9,280 nucleotides of DNA from Treponema sp. (lineage in GTDB: Bacteria; Spirochaetota; Spirochaetia; Treponematales; Breznakiellaceae). Below are positions 1 to 3,729 of this stretch, piece after piece. The first letter of the stretch is position 1; every line of letters begins with the position of its first letter. The stretch lies in assembly GCA_031254385.1 (NCBI GenBank), contig JAIRUO010000216.1:1-9280 (forward strand), written 5' to 3'. The position numbers and the translations under genes are program-made. The notes under the pieces were generated by a model. That model did not search any database and had not been told where the DNA came from. It saw nothing but the letters and a program-made list of their open reading frames with translations.

Positions 1-177
1 AACAAGGTCCCTGCAATAATTAACGCAGACGCACACAATCCTGATGATCTAGACGGTCATTATAAAGAAGCCAAAGAAGTCCTGCTGGCTGCCGGCTATG
101 ATAAAACGGTACTCTTTGAAGGCAGGAAAAACGGCCAGCCGGTATGGAAAAATGATGAATTGGAAATTAGGAATTAG
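1..177 (+). CDS. PHP-family phosphoesterase, histidinol-phosphatase-like (C-terminal fragment)
   Basis: This is the last 58 codons of a gene whose 5' part lies left of the window. Frame 1 is open from base 1 to the TAG at 175-177. The fragment has a short Asn-Ala-Asp-Ala-His stretch, like the metal-binding (S/A)DAH motif near the end of PHP (polymerase and histidinol phosphatase) domains. It is followed by an amphipathic helix and the pattern AAGY, then LFEGRKNGQPVW. That ending is how PHP-type histidinol phosphatases and related phosphoesterases finish. Such enzymes use two or three metal ions to hydrolyse a phosphate monoester, and in the histidine pathway the substrate is L-histidinol phosphate. 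With only the tail visible, the substrate cannot be fixed. The final residues (ELEIRN) are encoded by the AGGAATTA repeat at 165-180, so the native stop may once have been a little earlier. The gene converges on the DksA-like gene, 47 bp away. Confidence 0.62.
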   Translation, partial: NKVPAIINADAHNPDDLDGHYKEAKEVLLAAGYDKTVLFEGRKNGQPVWKNDELEIRN

Positions 178-224
178 GAAGGAGGAGCTTTAATTCCTCG
201 TTCCTCACTCCACATTCCTCATTC
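165..224. repeat. AGGAATTA-type imperfect repeats forming a hairpin between convergent genes
   Basis: The left part is a short tandem of ATTAGGA units. The right part is a tandem of TTCCTC units, its approximate complement. The best stem pairs AGGAATTA (169-176) with TAATTCCT (191-198) around a 14-nt loop, and further AGGA/TCCT pairings are possible. The stem starts inside the end of the PHP gene, and the right arm reaches the stop codon of the DksA-like gene (225-227). It may stop transcription from both sides, but neither side has a clear T run. Low-complexity GGAATTAGG repeats of this kind also occur as dispersed intergenic elements in some genomes. Confidence 0.45.
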
Positions 225-629
225 TTATCGGTTCCGGCGCTCGTCTGCGGTTTTGCACTCGATGCACATAAGGGCGTAAGGTATGGCCTCAAGCCGTTCT
301 TTGGGTATTTTCTTGCCACACTTCATACAAAGGCCGTATTTACCCTGCTTTATTCTGGTAAGCGCAGAATCCATGAGCCTTAGCCGCTTGAGTTCCTGTG
401 AACCGATGGCTTCGATCATCTTGCGGTCGATATCATCGGACGCAATATCCGCCAAATCTTTGGGGTCCATGCCTTCTACAATTTCCTTAAAATCTTCGTT
501 ATTTGCAACCAAATTTGAAATAATTTCATTTTTTAAATTAGTCAGGGATTTCTCCATTTTCTCTATGAAATTGTCATCGATCTTGTCCTTCCCTGTTGTC
601 TTTTTTGCTGGCTCTTTTGTCTTTTTCAT
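225..629 (-). CDS. dksA: DksA/TraR-family zinc-finger transcription regulator
   Basis: A 134-residue protein. Residues 1-17 are a Lys-rich leader. Residues 20-95 are mostly helical and suit the DksA coiled coil. The tip motif D-x-x-D-x-A is present as DPKDLA at 55-60. A C4 zinc finger follows: C101-x2-C104-x17-C122-x2-C125. In the known family, DksA enters the secondary channel of RNA polymerase, and the coiled-coil tip acidic residues and Ala work with ppGpp to tune rRNA and amino-acid promoters. Both tip Asp residues, the Ala and all four Cys are intact, so function is plausible. The ATG at 627-629 is preceded by GGGAG at a spacing of 8 nt, which supports this start. The gene lies 162 bp downstream of tRNA-Met on the same strand and has its own candidate promoter and a palindrome in the leader. 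Other TraR/YocK-like paralogues share this fold, so exact orthology to DksA is less certain than family membership. Confidence 0.85.
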   Translation of the reverse strand: MKKTKEPAKKTTGKDKIDDNFIEKMEKSLTNLKNEIISNLVANNEDFKEIVEGMDPKDLADIASDDIDRKMIEAIGSQELKRLRLMDSALTRIKQGKYGLCMKCGKKIPKERLEAIPYALMCIECKTADERRNR

Positions 630-647
630 GATGAATCTCCCGTTAAA

Positions 648-661
648 AACAGTAAACTGTT
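648..661. promoter_or_regulatory. 14-bp palindrome in the dksA leader (candidate operator)
   Basis: AACAGT, two A's, then ACTGTT form a perfect palindrome with 6-bp arms. It sits 19-32 bp upstream of the dksA-like ATG, between the candidate -10 box and the ribosome binding site. That place suits a repressor operator or a short leader hairpin. No regulator can be named from the sequence. Confidence 0.35.
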
Positions 662-673
662 ATTAATCTGCGT

Positions 674-702
674 ACAATGAAGCAAGAAGCAATAATTGTC
701 AA
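674..702 (-). promoter_or_regulatory. Candidate sigma-70-type promoter for the dksA-like gene
   Basis: On the minus strand there is a perfect -35 box, TTGACA (702-697), followed 17 nt later by CATTGT (679-674), a weak -10 box matching TATAAT at 3 of 6. Transcription would begin near 667, some 38 nt before the ATG, leaving room for the 648-661 palindrome and the GGGAG ribosome site. The strong -35 is the main evidence. Confidence 0.4.
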
Positions 703-790
703 GGGGTATAAAAACGGCATCTCTGCCGCAACACTACGGGGGGCTAGGATCTGATAGGAAATTAATTGTATGTCCTAAGGCGAAAAAAAT

Positions 791-863
791 TAGCGGCAAT
801 AGGACTTGAACCTATGACCGAACGGATATGAGCCGTTTGCTCTACCAACTGAGCTATGCCGCC
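791..863 (-). tRNA. tRNA-Met (CAT anticodon), elongator type
   Basis: The reverse complement folds as a full 73-nt cloverleaf. The acceptor stem is GGCGGCA with TGCCGCT (G1-U72 wobble, then six Watson-Crick pairs) plus discriminator A73. The D arm is GCTC/GAGC with an AGTTGGTA loop. The anticodon stem is AACGG/CCGTT around loop CTCATAT, giving anticodon CAT. The variable loop is 5 nt. The T arm is ATAGG/CCTAT with loop TTCAAGT. The anticodon stem lacks the three consecutive G:C pairs of initiator tRNA and there is no C1:A72 mismatch, so this is not the initiator. CAT can also mark the lysidine-modified tRNA-Ile2, but the GGCGG...CCGCTA ends resemble elongator tRNA-Met of other bacteria. CCA is not encoded: after A73 the transcript continues ATTTTTTT, a T run that may help end it. 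Confidence 0.95.
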
Positions 864-900
864 GCGACGCCGACTGGCAGCGCCTAAATACAATTCTTCT

Positions 901-929
901 CGGCAAGCGGCCCAAAGGGACGCATGCCG
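901..929. repeat. Long imperfect inverted repeat upstream of tRNA-Met
   Basis: CGGCA, one mismatch, GCG, one mismatch, CCC, loop AAA, GGG, one mismatch, CGC, one mismatch, TGCCG. That gives 11 paired positions with two single mismatches and a 3-nt loop, quite stable in RNA or as extruded DNA. It begins 38 bp upstream of the tRNA 5' end. There is no T run, so it is not a standard terminator. It could be a protein site near the tRNA promoter or a dispersed palindromic element. Confidence 0.45.
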
Positions 930-965
930 CCGTAGGTAGAAAGGATATACATAATGGAGATTAGT

Positions 966-990
966 GTCAACCTTCCAGGTTGGCTCTTTT
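966..990 (+). terminator. Possible weak intrinsic terminator
   Basis: GTCAACCT (966-973), loop TCC, AGGTTGGC (977-984) give 8 pairs including one G-U, then TCTTTT. Read on the plus strand this has terminator shape, but no plus-strand gene ends just upstream, so its client is unknown. It could stop read-through antisense to the tRNA. Confidence 0.3.
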
Positions 991-1047
991 AGGGAAACGA
1001 TTTACTGCCCGCTAAAAGCGGGTAGACGGGTCAACGGTACGCCCCAT

Positions 1048-1063
1048 ATAGAAATGTTTCTAT
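1048..1063. promoter_or_regulatory. Perfect palindrome just upstream of the HNH gene promoter
   Basis: ATAGAAA, TG, TTTCTAT: 7-bp perfect arms with a 2-bp centre. It ends 9 bp before the -35 box of the 1073-1101 promoter, a usual place for an activator or for an upstream repressor half-site. It differs in sequence from the second inverted repeat over the transcription start, so the two may bind different proteins. Confidence 0.4.
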
Positions 1064-1072
1064 GAATTATTC

Positions 1073-1101
1073 TTGCGTAGTTTAATTAAAAGGTATATAA
1101 T
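1073..1101 (+). promoter_or_regulatory. Promoter of the HNH-DGQHR gene
   Basis: A perfect -10 box TATAAT (1096-1101) lies 17 bp after TTGCGT (1073-1078), which keeps the TTG of the -35 consensus. Transcription is expected near 1107-1109, leaving a leader of about 70 nt before the AAGGAG ribosome site and the ATG at 1179. Confidence 0.6.
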
Positions 1102-1103
1102 GA

Positions 1104-1129
1104 AATGTGTATAAAATAGTATACATATT
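1104..1129. promoter_or_regulatory. Inverted repeat covering the predicted transcription start (candidate operator)
   Basis: AATGTGTATA (1104-1113), a 6-bp centre, TATACATATT (1120-1129). The arms agree at 9 of 10 positions. The only exception would be a G-U pair in RNA. An inverted repeat sitting on the +1 site is typical of a repressor operator. It could instead form a hairpin at the very 5' end of the transcript. Confidence 0.42.
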
Positions 1130-1178
1130 GTATTAGTGCCCAAATGAATCTTTTTTACAAAATACCAAGGAGAATTAT

Positions 1179-1400
1179 ATGTCTAGGAGTATTCTTGACA
1201 GATTTGGTGAAAACGAAAGAAGAGAATTAATTGATAGATTATTAAGAGCGCAAATTGGGAAAAGTTATATTTCTGGGAGAGATATTGACCTACGAATAGA
1301 CCAAGTGGAAGTTGATCATATCATTGCACTTGATAGAGGTGGGGCAGATGATGAAAGTAATTGGGCTGTAGTTATTGCGAGTGAGAATTCATCGCGATAA
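1179..1400 (+). CDS. HNH endonuclease domain: N-terminal fragment of a frame-broken HNH-DGQHR gene
   Basis: A 73-residue frame starting at ATG with a very good ribosome site (AAGGAG, 6 nt spacer). Residues 1-25 are a charged helix. Residues 45-66 carry the HNH core: the V-D-H-I-I pattern with D46 and H47 (first catalytic His region), ALDRGG, then DDESNW with N61. The family normally has zinc-binding Cys pairs around this core. Here the expected C-x2-C place reads SYIS (29-32), and the later Cys-Asn place reads Glu-Asn. The frame ends at TAA (1398-1400) just after the HNH core, too early for a whole protein, and the rest of the expected gene continues in the +1 frame from about 1375. HNH proteins cut nucleic acid with one metal ion; this fragment alone is unlikely to be stable. 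Codons are very AT-rich, unlike the flanking genes, which suggests acquisition from outside. Confidence 0.7.
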   Translation: MSRSILDRFGENERRELIDRLLRAQIGKSYISGRDIDLRIDQVEVDHIIALDRGGADDESNWAVVIASENSSR

Positions 1401-2739
1401 ATTTATAAAATTAAAAAGAGATTTTACTTTTGGAGATGCACTAAAAGAGTATTTTCCGAAAAGGCTTAACTTCATTTTTGAAGAGAAAGCAGAAAAAATC
1501 ATCATCAAATATAAGAATGATAATAATGAAACAGTTGAACTAAATTATCCAATTATTATTGATCCGATTGATAAAAAAACAAAATCTTTTGTTGGTATGG
1601 TTCCAATAGAAATAGTTGATCATGATGCATCAGTTAACCCTAGATCAATTGTTGACCTAGAACTTATGATTGAAGAATTTTATAATAACAATCCTCAATT
1701 ATTTCCAAGCCTGGCAATTATTGAAAATGTTGATAATGAGCATAATACAATTATGACTTTTGATGGGCAACACAAAGCTGCGGCTCAATTGTACTTACGC
1801 TCAAAATATTTGTTTTTAAGGGTGTTTATCAATATTGAGAAATCAAAAATAAAAAAAACCAATTTGCGTGCACATACTGTTGTGGCACAAATTCATTTCC
1901 CCAAATTGATCGAAGATAAAGTTGGGCACGATTTGTTTTTAATTGAATTTGAACCCTTTATTAGTTCAAATAAAACGAAAACAAGTGAACAATTATTTAT
2001 CAAACAAGACGAAATTAATGATGAATATCGCAAATACTTGAGTAATTTTTATAAATATAATGCCCTTTTTGATAGCAATGGAGAACGGCATTGTATTTTG
2101 GATTATGTCGAAACAATAACCGCACGATCAAAAACATATCCAATAAGTTATGATACTCTATCTAAAACATTTCTTAAGATGCTTTATTTAAAACCAACAG
2201 AAGAAAAATTATCTGTTAGCATTGATTACAGAAATATTGAAACAGCCAATATTTGGCGTATCATGAATATATTCATTGATAAATGCTTGAAGAATAAATT
2301 TGATATAGAAACAGGCATATATAAAATTGAAGATAAGCTAATCTCAGATCCAAATTCTGTTACTGACGAACATCTAATTGCATATAGATTATGCAGACAA
2401 GCTGCAATGATAATATGGGTAGAAGAATTTAGAAAATCATTAAGCCTATTTTTAAAGACTAAAATTAAGTTTGATGAAGCAGAATGGAGTAAGGAAAGAG
2501 TTTTATGGTCGAGAATTGATGATACTGATTTTGAAGTAATAGGTAAAATGTTTACTGTTATTCGGGATCATAAAATCTGGCGAGAAAAACATAATGCTGA
2601 GATTATTTCATCATTGGGTTCTACAAAAATATCGGATTGGAAAAATTTATTATTGAACGGCAAACTTCCTGGAAGAGAAGAAAAATTATTTGATCCTATA
2701 AATGACACAGTTATATTTAATAAGGCGATATCAATGTAA
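1375..2739 (+). CDS. DGQHR/ParB-like body of the frame-broken HNH-DGQHR gene
   Basis: A frame of 454 codons with no convincing start of its own. It opens at TTG 1375 or GTG 1381 without a ribosome site, and the first in-frame ATG is codon 75. It is best read as the continuation, by a +1 shift, of the HNH fragment. Residues 74-113 resemble the start of a ParB/sulfiredoxin-like fold (V-P-I-E, then NPRS, a helix, then NPQLFPSL). The signature FDGQHKAAAQL lies at 129-139, related to the DGQHR motif of DndB-type proteins and the DGQQR motif of DUF262 proteins. Residues 150-454 are mixed helical, with no membrane segment seen. I recall proteins with an N-terminal HNH domain followed by this FDGQHKAAAQ body, annotated only as HNH endonucleases. 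A role in DNA-modification sensing or phage restriction is an inference from the DGQHR relatives. Very AT-rich, unlike the housekeeping neighbours. Confidence 0.65.
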   Translation: MRVRIHRDKFIKLKRDFTFGDALKEYFPKRLNFIFEEKAEKIIIKYKNDNNETVELNYPIIIDPIDKKTKSFVGMVPIEIVDHDASVNPRSIVDLELMIEEFYNNNPQLFPSLAIIENVDNEHNTIMTFDGQHKAAAQLYLRSKYLFLRVFINIEKSKIKKTNLRAHTVVAQIHFPKLIEDKVGHDLFLIEFEPFISSNKTKTSEQLFIKQDEINDEYRKYLSNFYKYNALFDSNGERHCILDYVETITARSKTYPISYDTLSKTFLKMLYLKPTEEKLSVSIDYRNIETANIWRIMNIFIDKCLKNKFDIETGIYKIEDKLISDPNSVTDEHLIAYRLCRQAAMIIWVEEFRKSLSLFLKTKIKFDEAEWSKERVLWSRIDDTDFEVIGKMFTVIRDHKIWREKHNAEIISSLGSTKISDWKNLLLNGKLPGREEKLFDPINDTVIFNKAISM

Positions 2740-2856
2740 AAAAGACAATAAGCTCGCCTAAAAAAGATTGTATATGCGTGTGTCTACAATGCAGACAGGA
2801 TGATGCTAAAACGGCTCTGAGGCAATGTTCCGGTGTGCACAGATAACACTTGTGAG

Positions 2857-2893
2857 CTCTTTTTAGGAGTATTTTGCGACTGATATTTTTTAC
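2857..2893 (+). repeat. 37-bp direct repeat, copy A (left of hicAB)
   Basis: It matches copy B at 3486-3522 at 34 of 37 positions with no gaps. The core GTATTTTGCGACTGATATTT (20 bp) is identical. The weak motif AACAC lies a few bases upstream of both copies. The two copies have the same orientation and bracket the hicBA pair and its leader. Confidence 0.85.
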
Positions 2894-2911
2894 GATTTCT
2901 CTGAAAATCCA

Positions 2912-2933
2912 GCGCATTGCGGCGCAATTACGC
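2912..2933 (-). terminator. Weak hairpin at the end of hicB
   Basis: On the minus strand ATTGC, loop GCC, GCAAT (2928-2916) is flanked by a further GCG/CGC pairing with small bulges, and TGGATTTTC follows. It overlaps the hicB stop codon. The T tract is short, so termination there is uncertain. Confidence 0.3.
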
Positions 2934-3137
2934 ATACATCAATTTGCCTTGGGGAACTGGAATAGTGCGGCCTAAAGAAGATGCGGTTTCTATCCATTCA
3001 TCAATAATTATTTCCGCATTATGAAGCGCTTCCGCATAGGTCTTGCCATCGGCCATGCAACCGGCAAGTTCAGGGACTTCCGCAATATAGGCGTTGTCTG
3101 TATCACTCCAATAAATGATGATTTCGTATTTATTCAT
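2928..3137 (-). CDS. hicB: HicB-family antitoxin
   Basis: A 69-residue protein of the HicB partial RNase-H-like fold. The family pattern is easy to see: a first strand (YEIIIYWSDTD at 4-14), then AYIAEVPELAGC (17-28) with its conserved PEL-GC core, G31 and T33, followed by the helix YAEALHNAEIIIDEWIETA. HicB binds HicA and blocks its RNase activity. Many HicB proteins add a C-terminal helix-turn-helix or ribbon-helix-helix DNA-binding domain. This short form ends soon after the fold, so autorepression through HicB itself is not obvious. The start is supported by GGAGG 6 nt before the ATG. The first 8 bases overlap the end of hicA, so the two are cotranscribed and probably translationally coupled, with toxin first as is usual for hicAB. 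Confidence 0.9.
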   Translation of the reverse strand: MNKYEIIIYWSDTDNAYIAEVPELAGCMADGKTYAEALHNAEIIIDEWIETASSLGRTIPVPQGKLMYA

Positions 3138-3387
3138 CTTTTGCCTCCAATCGATATTTTAGTATAAGATCCCTGATCTGTTTTACCTGATAGGCTTTAG
3201 CTTTTGAGCCGTCTGGTTGTATATTGATAAGTTCTTCAATACCTTCCTGATCAAAAATATGATGGCTTCCCCGTATACGTTGGGAGAAACCGAGCGCCTC
3301 TAAAAGAGTAACCGCTTCAGAAAAATATATTGAGGTATCTTGTCTGCCTGATAAAATTTTCTGTACCAGTTTTTCATGCCTACCCAT
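3130..3387 (-). CDS. hicA: HicA-family mRNA interferase toxin
   Basis: An 85-residue HicA/YcfA-like protein. Residues 1-23 form an N-terminal extension (MGRHEKLVQKILSG...) that is common in one HicA subfamily. The double-stranded-RNA-binding-like core starts near SEAVTLLEALGF (23-34). The signature RGSHHIF (39-45) contains the catalytic His, and the pattern INIQPDGSKAKAYQVKQI ends the core. HicA enzymes cleave mRNA and stop translation when HicB is lost. The ATG at 3385-3387 lacks a ribosome site at the usual distance. The only GGAGG is about 27 nt upstream and is placed ideally for a tiny out-of-frame ORF (3380-3406), so translation may depend on coupling. An in-frame stop lies 5 codons upstream, which excludes a much longer start. 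The MGRHEKL beginning fits the family. Confidence 0.9.
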   Translation of the reverse strand: MGRHEKLVQKILSGRQDTSIYFSEAVTLLEALGFSQRIRGSHHIFDQEGIEELINIQPDGSKAKAYQVKQIRDLILKYRLEAKDE

Positions 3388-3406
3388 ACGCCAAATATAT
3401 CATCAT
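3380..3406 (-). promoter_or_regulatory. Eight-codon upstream ORF overlapping the hicA start
   Basis: GGAGG followed by 7 nt leads to ATG at 3406. The frame reads M-M-I-Y-L-A-Y-G and stops at TAG (3382-3380). The hicA ATG (3387-3385) lies inside it in another frame, with the stop just past it. Ribosomes ending the short ORF would be released on top of the hicA start and could re-initiate. This would keep toxin synthesis low or conditional. Confidence 0.4.
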
Positions 3407-3485
3407 TTTAATTCCTCCGATAGCCAAGTCACATAGATATCTGTTATTGAATCTGCCTTGGTAGCACTTAAGCAACACATTTATA

Positions 3486-3522
3486 CTCTTTTAAGGTGTA
3501 TTTTGCGACTGATATTTCTTAC
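3486..3522 (+). repeat. 37-bp direct repeat, copy B (right of hicAB)
   Basis: Second copy, 34 of 37 identical to 2857-2893 and in the same orientation, 629 bp from it start to start. The hicBA pair and the hicA leader lie between the copies, and nothing else recognisable does. Confidence 0.85.
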
Positions 3523-3565
3523 AAAAAGATTAAGTACGCTAATTCTATTGTTGTATATTTAAAGT

Positions 3566-3692
3566 GTAAGGTATTGTTACATAAAGCGCAGCAATGTCAG
3601 GCATCAGATTGGGCTTGTGTAACTTATCTGCGCCTATACTTTTGGTATAGGATTTAAAAATAATAAAAGCCGTCCATTAGGGCGGCTTTTTT
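3566..3692 (+). ncRNA. Candidate structured small RNA with possible pseudoknot
   Basis: This is a hypothesis from base pairing only. Stem 1: GTTACATAA (3576-3584) with TTGTGTAAC (3615-3623), 9 pairs including one G-U. Stem 2: GCGCAG (3586-3591) with CTGCGC (3628-3633), 6 pairs. The two cross, so they would form a pseudoknot or alternative folds. A third stem CCTATAC/GTATAGG (3633-3639, 3645-3651) follows, then the terminator-like hairpin at 3665-3692, whose stem is complete only when read on the plus strand. A -10-like TATATT at 3554-3559 would start transcription near 3566, giving about 127 nt. No good -35 box is seen, and no plus-strand gene follows for 4 kb, so a cis-acting leader is unlikely. 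I recognise no known RNA family. Confidence 0.3.
3665..3692. terminator. Intrinsic terminator, probably bidirectional
   Basis: AAAAGCCGTCC, loop ATTA, GGGCGGCTTTTTT. The 7-bp GC stem is flanked by an A run on the left and a T run on the right. On the plus strand all seven pairs form (one G-U) and six T's follow. On the minus strand one pair becomes an A-C mismatch, but TTTTATTATT follows, so it can also end the minus-strand oxidoreductase transcript, whose stop codon is 38 bp away. Confidence 0.75.
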
Positions 3693-3729
3693 ATCATACT
3701 AACAACCAAATACTATATTTTACGCTTCC

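Larger units (their letters stand above)
864..1178. other. 315-bp gene-free stretch between tRNA-Met and the HNH gene
   Basis: No open frame here looks like a gene. The left half is GC-richer and should hold the tRNA promoter. It contains a long imperfect inverted repeat (901-929), a hairpin followed by a T-rich stretch (966-990) and a plain hairpin (1005-1025). From about 1040 it becomes AT-rich and holds a palindrome (1048-1063), a good promoter (1073-1101) and a second inverted repeat over the predicted start of transcription (1104-1129), all reading into the HNH gene. The change of base composition near 1040 is a candidate insertion boundary. Confidence 0.6.
3388..3729. other. 342-bp gene-free stretch between hicA and the oxidoreductase gene
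   Basis: No protein gene is seen. From left to right it holds the hicA leader with GGAGG and a tiny ORF, an AT-rich region that should contain the hicA promoter (no convincing boxes), copy B of the 37-bp repeat (3486-3522), a plus-strand -10-like TATATT (3554-3559), a set of nested and crossing complementary segments (3576-3651), and a terminator-type hairpin (3665-3692). Confidence 0.6.

Noticed and set aside
791..863. tRNA-Met as the attachment site of an integrated island
   Set aside because: Integrases normally use the tRNA 3' end, which here faces away from the AT-rich segment. No integrase and no repeat of the tRNA end were seen.
1385..1405. Programmed +1 frameshift joining the two HNH-DGQHR frames
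   Set aside because: There is no slippery run or Shine-Dalgarno-like stimulator at the TAA, and residues seem to be missing at the junction, so a deletion explains it better.
2736..2846. Plus-strand Cys-rich frame after the HNH-DGQHR gene (reads KKDCICVCLQC)
   Set aside because: It has no usable start codon or ribosome site. A decayed fragment is possible but cannot be supported.
2717..2935. Minus-strand ORF of 72 codons with several Cys residues
   Set aside because: It overlaps copy A of the direct repeat and the ends of two real genes, has no ribosome site, and matches no family I know.
3435..3442. AGATATCT palindrome upstream of hicA as an operator
   Set aside because: An 8-bp palindrome is expected by chance in AT-rich DNA, and this HicB shows no DNA-binding domain.
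2928..3522. CRISPR-like array, because of the repeated 37-mer
   Set aside because: There are only two copies, 629 bp apart, with protein genes between them instead of short spacers.
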